Shown here: in pieces, positions 1-7,057 of the stretch | Layout of the letters: each line of letters starts with the position of its first letter | Position numbering within the stretch: position 1 is the first letter of the stretch | NCBI GenBank assembly: GCA_002448495.1 | Contig: DJYL01000055.1 | Span: 1-7,596, forward strand | Source: Pseudoselenomonas ruminantium | GTDB taxonomy: Bacteria; Bacillota; Negativicutes; Selenomonadales; Selenomonadaceae | Direction: 5' to 3' | DNA length: 7,596 nt | Position numbers and translations under genes: made by a program | Notes under the pieces: model-generated | Databases searched by the model: none | Told to the model about the DNA's origin: nothing | Seen by the model: the letters and a program-made list of their open reading frames with translations, nothing else

Positions 1-18
1 ACGCCTAAAAACTTACCT

Positions 19-1698
19 TTATTCCGTTACCGTTTTAGGAACCTCCTCCTTATTCAACAAACCGCTGCCACAATGGCGGGCAACCAGTACCGCCAGTGTC
101 ATCAGGGCAAGGGCCAGTACCAGCTGCAAGCCGTCTACCATCAGCGTGAAATCCCCGCTGGCGAGCTTGCCGGCGATACCGACTACGCTGAGTACCAAAG
201 CGCTCATGGTCACCAGGAACATAAAGGTCATCGGCACATAGAGCATCCAGCCTTTGCGGCCTGTGGTTTTGAGGAAAAGTGCCAACGCAATCAAAACGAG
301 TGCCGACAGGAGCTGATTGGCTGCGCCAAAGAGCGGCCAGATATTCATATAACCGGCCAGGCACAAAGCATAAGCCAAAGCCAAAGTCAATGCCGTGGAG
401 GCATATTTATCCATCAAAAACTTCACCAAGCCCTCAGCCTGTTCCCCTTCACCGGGAGCCACCAGTTCCTGCAAGGACATACGGCCAATACGTGCCACGG
501 AGTCAATCGTCGTCATTGCCAGTGCCGATACACACATGGTAATAATGCAGGCCGATACTGCCGCCGGCAGACCAAACATCTGGAAGAAGCCGCCGATAGC
601 CCCAGCAAAAATCTGGAAGGGCGTACCCTGCGGCAGAGAACCATTAGAAGCCGCTGCACAAGCGATAACGAGTGCTACCACGCCCAACAGGGATTCTACA
701 AGCATCGCGCCGTAACCAACAGGCAGCATATCCTGTTCGTTGGCAATCGCCTTGGAAGAGGTACCCGAGGAAACCAGACTATGAAAACCGGAAACCGCAC
801 CGCAGGCAATCGTGATAAAGAGAATGGGGAACAAGGATTGTCCCTTAACCGTAAAACCAACAAACGCCGGCATATTGATAACCGGATTAGCTACAAGAAC
901 ACCAACCACACCGCCGAAAACCATGCCTAAAAGCAGGAAGGAACTTAAGTAGTCACGCGGTTCCATCAGAAGCCACATGGGCAGAACCGATGCGATAAAG
1001 CAGTAAGCAAAGGTCACATAACGCCAGCCTGCAGCATCAAGATACAGCGGGAACTGCATCCCCACAGCAAACATCGCCACCACCAGAACAAGCGCTACAA
1101 GAAACTTTATAAGACCACTAGGTTGAACCTTGCTGATAAATACACCGAACCCCATCGCTACGACAATGTACAACAGGGAAATCGTAGCAGCCTGTGCTCC
1201 CGGAACATTGAGTGCACCACTCTTAGTAAAGCCGTTAAAGGTATTGGCCAGAATATCGGCAAACGCGGCCAGTACCAACAAGGTGAAGAGCCAGCAGAAC
1301 AGGAGGAACAAACGGCGGCCCGTACGGCCCACATACTGTTCAATCAGCATGCCCATACTCTTGCCCTGATTCTTTACCGATGCATAGAGCGCTGTAAAAT
1401 CCTGTACTGCCCCAAAGAAGATGCCGCCGACCAATAACCAGAGCATAGCCGGTGCCCAACCGAACATAGCGGCAATAATCGGCCCGGTCACAGGGCCGGC
1501 ACCTGTAATCGACGAAAACTGATGCGCAAACACCGTAAAGCGCGAAGCCGGCGCATAATCCCCGCCATCTTCCAACGCTACCGCCGGCGTCTTTGCCTTA
1601 GGGTCAATCCCCCAGGTCTTCACCAGCCAGCGGCCATAGAGAAAATACGCCGCCACAAAAGCGAACATGGCAAAGCCCACTAACATTAAACCATTCAT
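19..1698 (-). CDS. cstA: CstA-family carbon starvation protein, pyruvate/peptide transporter
   Basis: Complete 559-aa polytopic membrane protein of the CstA/BtsT family, which imports pyruvate (proton symport) or small peptides when preferred carbon runs low. Visible family signatures: DYAP at residues 47-50; the signature loop at 58-73 (AHQFSSITGAGP and on); GAVQDF at 96-101; GFHSLVSSGTSSK at 304-316, followed by a GYGAML block; and FGAANQLLSA at 457-466. Many hydrophobic segments run from residue 3 to about 540, and the C-terminal tail is short and polar. It is shorter than the E. coli CstA and BtsT proteins (about 700 aa), matching the compact form common in Firmicutes. The ATG at 1698 is supported by AGAAGG nine bases upstream. 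It is transcribed alone, away from the Fic remnant, from a strong-looking promoter. Substrate (pyruvate versus peptide) cannot be decided from sequence; family assignment is secure. Confidence 0.95.
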   Translation of the reverse strand: MNGLMLVGFAMFAFVAAYFLYGRWLVKTWGIDPKAKTPAVALEDGGDYAPASRFTVFAHQFSSITGAGPVTGPIIAAMFGWAPAMLWLLVGGIFFGAVQDFTALYASVKNQGKSMGMLIEQYVGRTGRRLFLLFCWLFTLLVLAAFADILANTFNGFTKSGALNVPGAQAATISLLYIVVAMGFGVFISKVQPSGLIKFLVALVLVVAMFAVGMQFPLYLDAAGWRYVTFAYCFIASVLPMWLLMEPRDYLSSFLLLGMVFGGVVGVLVANPVINMPAFVGFTVKGQSLFPILFITIACGAVSGFHSLVSSGTSSKAIANEQDMLPVGYGAMLVESLLGVVALVIACAAASNGSLPQGTPFQIFAGAIGGFFQMFGLPAAVSACIITMCVSALAMTTIDSVARIGRMSLQELVAPGEGEQAEGLVKFLMDKYASTALTLALAYALCLAGYMNIWPLFGAANQLLSALVLIALALFLKTTGRKGWMLYVPMTFMFLVTMSALVLSVVGIAGKLASGDFTLMVDGLQLVLALALMTLAVLVARHCGSGLLNKEEVPKTVTE

Positions 1699-1707
1699 AA
1701 CATAAGA

Positions 1708-1713
1708 CCTTCT
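1708..1713 (-). promoter_or_regulatory. Ribosome binding site of cstA
   Basis: AGAAGG on the minus strand, nine bases before the ATG at 1698. It fixes the start of the carrier gene; no in-frame upstream start competes with it. Confidence 0.75.
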
Positions 1714-1768
1714 TTCACCAACATAAATGTATAAAAGTATTATTACATTGGATATTTGTATATTGTGT

Positions 1769-1797
1769 ATAGTAGCACTTTATTGTTTATATGTCAA
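1769..1797 (-). promoter_or_regulatory. Sigma-A promoter of cstA
   Basis: On the minus strand there is a perfect -35 TTGACA (1792-1797), exactly 17 bases of spacer, and a -10 TACTAT (1769-1774) preceded directly by TGC, an extended -10 element. Transcription should start near 1762, giving a leader of about 63 bases before the ATG. The leader is AT-rich; I see no terminator or riboswitch fold in it, only a weak AATGTA/TACATT inverted pair (1726-1731 and 1744-1749). The -35 and spacing are read directly; promoter activity is inferred. Confidence 0.72.
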
Positions 1798-1813
1798 CTT
1801 GTAAACATGTAAA
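1798..1813 (-). repeat. Tandem 8-bp repeat abutting the cstA -35 box, possible regulator site
   Basis: On the minus strand, TTTACATG (1806-1813) is followed immediately by TTTACAAG (1798-1805), a head-to-tail repeat with one mismatch that touches the -35 element. This is where an activator or an AT-rich UP element would sit. No known operator consensus is recognised: it does not match a cre box, and its spacing does not fit typical LytTR direct repeats. Confidence 0.35.
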
Positions 1814-1916
1814 AATCCTTCGCCAGTGGAACCGCTTCCAAAATGTGCCATTCCCCCGTATAATGTAAATGGAAGTAAAGACAACGTAAAGGATTCAAAG
1901 GATTCAGAAAGCCTGC
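1814..1916. other. Gene-free spacer with a 9-bp tandem repeat
   Basis: No supported gene. It contains an exact tandem duplication of AAAGGATTC (1888-1896 and 1897-1905) and a small inverted repeat TGGAA-CCGC-TTCCA (1827-1840). A TATAAT at 1859-1864 has no credible -35 partner. The composition is AT-rich, like the rest of the 1700-2600 interval. A minus-strand open frame covers it, but its translation resembles no family I know. Confidence 0.4.
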
Positions 1917-1945
1917 TTGTTTTTTCAGCACTACTGCCATATAAT
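1917..1945 (+). promoter_or_regulatory. Promoter of the truncated Fic gene
   Basis: Consensus -10 TATAAT at 1940-1945 with a weak -35 TTGTTT at 1917-1922 and a 17-base spacer. The start would be near 1952, about 34 bases before the ATG at 1986. The -10 is perfect but the -35 matches only its first three bases, so strength is uncertain. Confidence 0.5.
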
Positions 1946-1975
1946 GAAAGAATATTCAATATCGCATTCGTGAAT

Positions 1976-1980
1976 GGAGA
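1976..1980 (+). promoter_or_regulatory. Ribosome binding site deciding the Fic-remnant start
   Basis: GGAGA five bases before the ATG at 1986. The alternative in-frame ATG at 1974 overlaps this site and has no ribosome binding site of its own, so 1986 is preferred. Confidence 0.6.
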
Positions 1981-1985
1981 CAATT

Positions 1986-2387
1986 ATGAAATCTAATGTT
2001 GATAAACTGATTCAACAATTAAATTCTGAAAAAGCCGCAAAATATAAAAACGGCATCTATCACTTTACCCAGACCAGCCTTGCCTACAACAGCAATCGCA
2101 TTGAAGGCAGCAAATTAAGCCATGAACATACCATCAACCTGTTCAATACACATACGCTCCTCAGTAGTGGTGATGAAGTAATCGACAGCAACAACATTAT
2201 TGAAACCATGAACCATTTCCGTGCCTTTGACTATATTTTGCAAAACTACAACGAGCCGCTAAACGAAGAACTCATCAAACATCTGCATGAATTCTATAGA
2301 GAACCAGGATATCTGACGGATACCTGTTTATCTGCGCAGGACAAATATATTGCATATTGCAGGCATTTAGTAAAAGATTTTGCATGA
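1986..2387 (+). pseudogene. Truncated Fic-family protein, N-terminal part with inhibitory helix only
   Basis: The frame encodes 133 aa from the ATG at 1986. Residues 1 to about 103 resemble the N-terminal half of stand-alone Fic (AMP-transferase) proteins: a block around SLAYNSNRIEGSKLS (31-45), then NNIIETMNHFRAFDYIL (69-85) and EELIKHLHEF (94-103). SNRIEG at 36-41 fits the [S/T]xxxE[G/N] inhibitory-helix motif of self-inhibited Fic enzymes, in which the Glu (here E40) blocks ATP-gamma-phosphate binding. Resemblance stops at about residue 103 (near 2294). The remaining 30 residues are unrelated, and the catalytic HPFxDGNGR motif is absent from here and from the following DNA. It cannot be an AMP-transferase. 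Promoter and ribosome binding site look intact, so a short protein may still be made. It is probably a gene broken by deletion or rearrangement; an orphan inhibitor is a less likely alternative. Confidence 0.72.
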
Positions 2388-2433
2388 TATAAGGTAAACA
2401 GAAAACCATTCAGCGTGATTCTATATACGAAAA

Positions 2434-2458
2434 GAACCTGACCAACACGGTCAGGTTC
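2434..2458. terminator. Hairpin terminator, probably for polC, possibly bidirectional
   Basis: Perfect 10-bp inverted repeat: GAACCTGACC (2434-2443), 5-base loop, GGTCAGGTTC (2449-2458). On the minus strand the stem is followed by TTTTCG, on the plus strand by AAATTTTATG. The minus-strand T run and the position 145 bases past the polC stop suggest it ends the coaE-slt-polC transcript. It also lies 46 bases past the Fic remnant, so it could serve both convergent units. The stem is certain; termination is inferred. Confidence 0.62.
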
Positions 2459-2500
2459 AAATTTTATGTGCAGTTCTGTCTGCCTACACACTCCAAAGCG

Positions 2501-2602
2501 ATCATTATTCACTGGGTAATAAACTTCTTCACCCAGCTGCCAGTCTGCCGGATATTCCTTCGTTACATAAGTAACCGGTTGCGTATCAAATTCAATTTTG
2601 AG
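2501..2602 (-). pseudogene. glf: Internal fragment of UDP-galactopyranose mutase
   Basis: Minus-strand translation from 2602 downward gives LKIEFDTQPVTYVTKEYP, then ADWQLGEEVYYPVNND. From memory this matches the late part of UDP-galactopyranose mutase, where E. coli Glf reads HTVVTKEYPLEWKVGDEPYYPVND. Shared landmarks are TKEYP (2549-2563), the W and G that follow, and YYPVN (2507-2521). The intact enzyme (about 370 aa, flavin-dependent) makes UDP-galactofuranose for surface polysaccharide. Only about 31 codons survive: the FAD-binding N-terminus and the final 40 or so residues are missing. There is no start codon or ribosome binding site for it, and it begins in frame directly after the polC TAA. 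The DEPYY proline is V here, consistent with decay. Non-functional relic; short length is the main source of doubt. Confidence 0.62.
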
Positions 2603-5600
2603 TTAGCCAAACAAGGAAATCTGGTCGGACTCGCCCATGCCGTCAAGGCAGCCGTGCTCCCGCAGAATTTCGATATTGGTTTTGGAAATACCTGTGCGGC
2701 GGCGCAGGTCTTCGATACTGGTGAAAATGCCGTCCTTGCGGGCTTCGACTATACTTTGGGAAGCCTTGGCTCCCATACCGCCCAAGCTGGCCAGGGGCGG
2801 CAGCAGGGATTTTTCGTGGATGATGAACTTTTCCGCATCGGATGTGTAGATGTCCACATTCTCGCAGTCGTAACCGCGCAGGTACATCTCCCAAGCCAGC
2901 TGCAACACGATTAAGGTTGCGTTCTGCTTGGCATCGAGTTTCTTTTCCTTGGAAATTTCTTCGAGTTCCTTTATCTTGTCCCCGACAAAATCCTTGCCTC
3001 TGGCAATGACGTTGGCATCGAATTCATCGGCACGGATGGAAAAATATGCCGCGTAGTAAGCCAAGGGATAATGCACCTTGCAGAACGCAATGCGGTAGGC
3101 CATCATAACATAGGCTGTTGCATGCGCACGCGGGAACAGGTATTTTATCTTCTGGCAGGAGTCGATATACCACTGCGGGATTTTACCGTCCTGCAATTTT
3201 TTGACCACATCGGGATCTATGCCCTTGCCCTTACGCACTTTTTCCATGGTCTTAAAGGACAGCAACGGGTCAATGCCATGATGAATCAGATACATCATGA
3301 TATCATCACGCGCCGAGATGGCGTTTTTAATCGTACACTGTCCGCTGCGGATAAGATCCTGCGCGTTGCCCAGCCACACATCCGTACCATGAGAAAAGCC
3401 GGAGATTCGCACCAAGTCCGAGAACACATCCGGATTGGTATCGTCAATCATCTGGCGCGTAAAAGGGGTACGGAATTCGGGAATGCCGAAGGTTCCAGAA
3501 GTTGCCCCTAGTTCCTCCGGAGTGAGTCCTAACGCATCCGTGCAGTTAAAGAGCGACATCGTCGCCACATCATCAAAGGGAATGGTCTTCGGGTCGCGGC
3601 AGGTCAAATCCTCGAGCATCTTGATTACCGTCGGGTCATCGTGTCCCAGAATATCGAGCTTAACCAGACGGCTGCTGATAGAATGGTAATCGAAATGGGT
3701 GGTAATCGTGCCGCAGTTCATATCGTTGGCCGGATGCTGGATAGGCGTAAAGAAATGAACGTCCATATCGCGGGGCACAACCATGATGCCGGCAGGATGC
3801 TGGCCGGTAGTGGATTTTACGCCCATACAGCCATGCGCCAGCCTGTCGATATAGGAGATATGTTTCTTTATCCCCTTTTCCTCGAAGTATTTTTTCACAT
3901 AGCCAAAGGCGGTTTTATCCGCTACGGTCTGAATGGAACCGGCGCGGTATACGTTGTCCTTGCCAAAGAGGATTTCTGTGTACTTATGCGCCACCGGCTG
4001 ATAGGTACCGGAGAAGTTCAAATCGATATCGGGAACCTTATCGCCATCAAAGCCCAAGAATACGGCGAACGGGATATCATGGCCGTCTTTTATAAGCGGT
4101 GTGCCGCAAACAGGGCAATCCATATCCGGCAGGTCATAACCGCAGCCATAGGAACCATCGGTGATGAACTTGCTGTACTGGCAATGCGGACAGCGCCAAT
4201 GCGGCGGCAAGGGGTTAACCTCGGTAATCCCCGTCATGGTGGCGATAAAAGACGAGCCTACGGAACCACGAGAACCTACCAGATAACCATCGTCATTAGA
4301 TTTTTTCACCAGACGCTGGGCGATGAGATAGAGCACCGAGAAACCGTGACCGATAATCGGTTTTAACTCCTGCTGCAGACGCGCTTCCACGATTTCCGGC
4401 AGATTTTCGCCATACATGGATTTCGCCCGGTTGTAGGACATGGATTCAATTTCCTCGTCTGCACCGGGAATCATCGGCGAATACAAATCATCCGGAATGG
4501 GCTTGAACTTCTCAATCATATCGTTTATCTTCCGGGGATTGGTTACTACGGCTTCATAAGCCGCTTCTTCGCCCAGATATTCAAATTCAGCCAGCATTTC
4601 CTCGGTGGTGCGCAGGTAAAGAGGCGGCTGCATATCTGCATCATCAAAACCCTTTCCCTTCATCAAAATAGCACGGTAGATGCTGTCCTCGGGATTGAGG
4701 AAATGCACGTCGCAGGTAGCCACCAGCATTTTCCCAAGCTTCTTGGCCAGTTCTGCCACCTTCAGGTTGATGTCAATCAAATCCTGGTCCGTGGTGATAT
4801 GTGGGAATTTGTCGCTGCGCTTCAAGAAGTCATTGTTATGGATGGGCTGGATTTCCAGATAATCATAGAAGGAGGCAATCTCGATAAGCTGCTCCTCGCT
4901 CTGCCCTTCCACGATAGCTCGAATCAGTTCCCCCGCTTCACAGGCGGAGCCGATTATGATACCGTCCCGGTATTCCTCAATGATTTTCTTGGGCAGGCGG
5001 GGCTGACGGTGGAAATATTTGACATGGGACAGGGATACCAGCTGATAGAGGTTGCGCAGACCGTTGGGATTTTTCGCCAAAAAGATGATATGGTTGGCCC
5101 GCTTCTGCTCGAAATCGTCACCGGTGAGGTAACCTTCCATACCGTAAATGACCTTGATATTGAGTTTTTCTGCAGCCTTAGCCGCATCCGGATAGGCCTG
5201 CACCACACCGTGGTCGGTGATGGCAATAGCCGGCCAGCCCCAGCTGTCGGCGGTCTTGATGAGGTCTTTTACCGATACCACGGCATCCATGGCGCTCATG
5301 GTCGTATGGGCATGGAGTTCTACACGCTTGACCTCGGCATGGTCTTCGCGCTTCTTCGTTTCTTTTTTCGCCAAAGAGTCAACAAAGACCACATACTCGT
5401 TCATATAGGTATCAAAGCGTACTGAGCCTTTGATGCGGACAGCCATGCCCTCTTTGAGCTTGCCCATGATTTCATCGAAGTCTTCTTCCTGACCATTGCG
5501 ACCCTTGCCCGGCTTAAAGAATTTCTTGCAGGCAATGCCATCGGATTCATCCGACAGACAGAAAGCCAGCATCTTGGTGCCGGTCTTGAATTCGATGGTC

Positions 5601-6433
5601 TTGAGGCCGGAGCCGGCACCTTCACCGATAAAGCCTTCGAGGATGACGTTCTTCGTCTCTCCTTCGAGCTCGGCAATAAGTTTGCTCTCGCCCATAATAT
5701 TGCGCCCAAAAATGGTATTGCCGGCGCCCTGCACCACCACAGGACGGGAAAAATCTTCCCGCCTGGGGGCAGGTGCTTTCTTCGGCTTGCTCTCCTTTTG
5801 GAGCGGTTTTGCTGATGCAGCAGGTGCCTTAAAGTCACTCTGCGACTCTGCTACGCGTTCCTTGTGCAAAGCAGCCTGATATTCCGGCGTATTGAAGCTG
5901 TCATCCACCGAAAGATTCTGCAAAACCTCGTCACTGGCTTCACAAGCCACAGGGCAGCGATAGCCCAGCATATCCTTAATGGCCCGCCCCATCATCTGAG
6001 TTACCGCATGCGCCCGCATGATTTCTCCGCCCAGCTCACCGGGTACTTTGATGATGAGTTTACTGCCGTCCACCACATACTTAGAACGCTTCAACAGCTG
6101 AAAAACGGTGGGGTTATCTTCTGCTACAACAGTAACCAGCTTTGGCCATACCTTGCTGATACCATCTTCAATATCAATGATGTCCTGATAAAAGACAACC
6201 TGCTTTAGGTTGCACTTGCCCTTAATCTGCTCCGCCGCCCGCTGCAAAAGCGCATCGGGAATAAGCGTCTGACTGGTCAGGGCAATCTCCCAAAGACTTT
6301 CCCTGACACTGACCTCCACATGACGGATTACCGCATTTTTCAGCAGGGTTTTATCCTCGTCCTGCAAAGTCATCCCCTGCACCAATTGCCAAAACATATT
6401 CTCTTGTTGCGGAACAATGCGATACTTCTGCAT
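2603..6433 (-). CDS. polC: DNA polymerase III alpha subunit, PolC type, lacking the DEDDh exonuclease
   Basis: 1276-aa replicative polymerase that extends DNA at the fork. Order: N-terminal region (1-160); basic Ala/Pro linker (about 195-228); OB fold (about 233-355); PHP domain (about 370-600); polymerase core with GSRGSVGSS (720-728), a four-Cys zinc site (C748, C751, C773, C776) and catalytic Asp D802 and D804 (PDIDLNF) and D927 (KLDILGHDD). The 123-residue gap between the last two equals that in B. subtilis PolC. Then come helix-hairpin-helix DNA binding near 1207-1265 and a C-terminal clamp-binding QISLF (1271-1275) plus one extra Gly. B. subtilis PolC is 1437 aa with a DEDDh proofreading domain inside PHP; here GMEGYLTGDD (431-440) runs straight into the next PHP block with no exonuclease. 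All nine PHP metal ligands are kept. It is the last gene of the operon, 12 bases after the transglycosylase. The start at 6433 is supported by AAGGTG. Confidence 0.97.
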   Translation of the reverse strand: MQKYRIVPQQENMFWQLVQGMTLQDEDKTLLKNAVIRHVEVSVRESLWEIALTSQTLIPDALLQRAAEQIKGKCNLKQVVFYQDIIDIEDGISKVWPKLVTVVAEDNPTVFQLLKRSKYVVDGSKLIIKVPGELGGEIMRAHAVTQMMGRAIKDMLGYRCPVACEASDEVLQNLSVDDSFNTPEYQAALHKERVAESQSDFKAPAASAKPLQKESKPKKAPAPRREDFSRPVVVQGAGNTIFGRNIMGESKLIAELEGETKNVILEGFIGEGAGSGLKTIEFKTGTKMLAFCLSDESDGIACKKFFKPGKGRNGQEEDFDEIMGKLKEGMAVRIKGSVRFDTYMNEYVVFVDSLAKKETKKREDHAEVKRVELHAHTTMSAMDAVVSVKDLIKTADSWGWPAIAITDHGVVQAYPDAAKAAEKLNIKVIYGMEGYLTGDDFEQKRANHIIFLAKNPNGLRNLYQLVSLSHVKYFHRQPRLPKKIIEEYRDGIIIGSACEAGELIRAIVEGQSEEQLIEIASFYDYLEIQPIHNNDFLKRSDKFPHITTDQDLIDINLKVAELAKKLGKMLVATCDVHFLNPEDSIYRAILMKGKGFDDADMQPPLYLRTTEEMLAEFEYLGEEAAYEAVVTNPRKINDMIEKFKPIPDDLYSPMIPGADEEIESMSYNRAKSMYGENLPEIVEARLQQELKPIIGHGFSVLYLIAQRLVKKSNDDGYLVGSRGSVGSSFIATMTGITEVNPLPPHWRCPHCQYSKFITDGSYGCGYDLPDMDCPVCGTPLIKDGHDIPFAVFLGFDGDKVPDIDLNFSGTYQPVAHKYTEILFGKDNVYRAGSIQTVADKTAFGYVKKYFEEKGIKKHISYIDRLAHGCMGVKSTTGQHPAGIMVVPRDMDVHFFTPIQHPANDMNCGTITTHFDYHSISSRLVKLDILGHDDPTVIKMLEDLTCRDPKTIPFDDVATMSLFNCTDALGLTPEELGATSGTFGIPEFRTPFTRQMIDDTNPDVFSDLVRISGFSHGTDVWLGNAQDLIRSGQCTIKNAISARDDIMMYLIHHGIDPLLSFKTMEKVRKGKGIDPDVVKKLQDGKIPQWYIDSCQKIKYLFPRAHATAYVMMAYRIAFCKVHYPLAYYAAYFSIRADEFDANVIARGKDFVGDKIKELEEISKEKKLDAKQNATLIVLQLAWEMYLRGYDCENVDIYTSDAEKFIIHEKSLLPPLASLGGMGAKASQSIVEARKDGIFTSIEDLRRRTGISKTNIEILREHGCLDGMGESDQISLFG

Positions 6434-6436
6434 TTA

Positions 6437-6447
6437 CCCCTCACCTT
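6437..6447 (-). promoter_or_regulatory. Ribosome binding site of polC, overlapping the upstream stop codon
   Basis: AAGGTG (6442-6447 on the minus strand) lies eight bases before the polC ATG and shares bases with the TAA of the transglycosylase gene (6446-6448). A second G-rich run (GAGGGG, 6437-6442) lies closer. The overlap suggests translational coupling of the two genes. Confidence 0.6.
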
Positions 6448-7057
6448 ATTCTGGATACAACTCTTTATACTTCTTGCGGTCACCGATAACCTGTCTTACA
6501 TAATCCCGTGTTTCCTTATAGGGAATCGCGTCGATATCATGGAAGGAATAGCTCCAATTATTTTCTTCCATCCAATTCTTCACATTGCCGCGCCCTGCAT
6601 TATAGGCCGCCAGCGCCAGCACATCATTACCTTTGAACTCCCGCTGGAGTTCAGCCAGATACCAGGTACCGTAACGGATATTCCTGTCCGGCTCGTGGAG
6701 ATTTTCCACACTATAATTCTTATCCCCAATCTGATCGGCAATCCATTCTGCCGTATCGGGCATGAGCTGCATAAGCCCCACTGCACCCCGATGGGACAGG
6801 GCCGTATGTTTGAACTTGCTCTCGCTTTTAATGACCGCCGCCGTCAGATTGCTGTCCACATGGTAGATTTCCGCATATTTCATCACGGTATCATGATACG
6901 GATATACATAAAAATACTTCCGCTGCACCGGCTCAAATTGCAGTACAAAGAATGCACTAAGACTTACCAATAAAATAAATAAAGCAACGCAAAAGCAGGT
7001 TGCCATGCGTCGCTGAATACGCCGATTCTGCTGGACCCTGTCACGAAATCCCTGCAT
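6446..7057 (-). CDS. Membrane-anchored lytic transglycosylase, SLT/GH23 domain
   Basis: 203-aa protein that should cleave the MurNAc-GlcNAc bond of peptidoglycan, leaving 1,6-anhydro ends, outside the cytoplasmic membrane. A basic N-terminus (residues 1-18) precedes one hydrophobic segment (about 19-40), best read as an uncleaved anchor. The SLT fold follows: catalytic Glu E79 in VIKSESKF; GAVGLMQLMPDTAEWIA at 91-107; NIRYGTWYL at 126-134; and ALAAYNAGRGNV at 148-159. These are the standard GH23 motifs and all are intact. The start at 7057 is chosen because AAGGAG stands seven bases upstream; a longer frame back to 7153 has no such site and would run deep into coaE. It overlaps coaE by 17 bases in another frame and ends 12 bases before polC. 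No LysM or other wall-binding domain is present. It resembles the small Slt-like proteins of Firmicutes; exact cellular role unknown. Confidence 0.92.
   Translation of the reverse strand: MQGFRDRVQQNRRIQRRMATCFCVALFILLVSLSAFFVLQFEPVQRKYFYVYPYHDTVMKYAEIYHVDSNLTAAVIKSESKFKHTALSHRGAVGLMQLMPDTAEWIADQIGDKNYSVENLHEPDRNIRYGTWYLAELQREFKGNDVLALAAYNAGRGNVKNWMEENNWSYSFHDIDAIPYKETRDYVRQVIGDRKKYKELYPE

Noticed and set aside
73..930. 285-aa plus-strand open frame
   Set aside because: It lies wholly antisense to cstA and its translation is a low-complexity, Gln/His/Arg-rich shadow with no family resemblance; the opposite strand encodes clear CstA motifs.
1798..1813. Catabolite-repression (cre) box at the cstA promoter
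   Set aside because: The sequence lacks the central CG and the arms of the cre consensus; only the AT-rich tandem repeat is supported.
1780..1983. 67-aa minus-strand open frame upstream of cstA
   Set aside because: It covers the cstA promoter and the Fic promoter, lacks a convincing ribosome binding site, and resembles no family I know.
1974..1985. Earlier ATG at 1974 for the Fic remnant
   Set aside because: It overlaps the GGAGA that serves the ATG at 1986 and has no upstream ribosome binding site.
3641..4366. 241-aa plus-strand open frame, with similar ones at 4703-5425 and 6320-6973
   Set aside because: They are antisense to the polymerase core, PHP region and transglycosylase, whose motifs are certain; the plus-strand translations show no recognisable domain.
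5401..5838. 145-aa minus-strand open frame within polC
   Set aside because: It is an alternative frame under the OB-fold and linker region; the Arg/Ser/Pro-rich translation is typical of an out-of-frame shadow.
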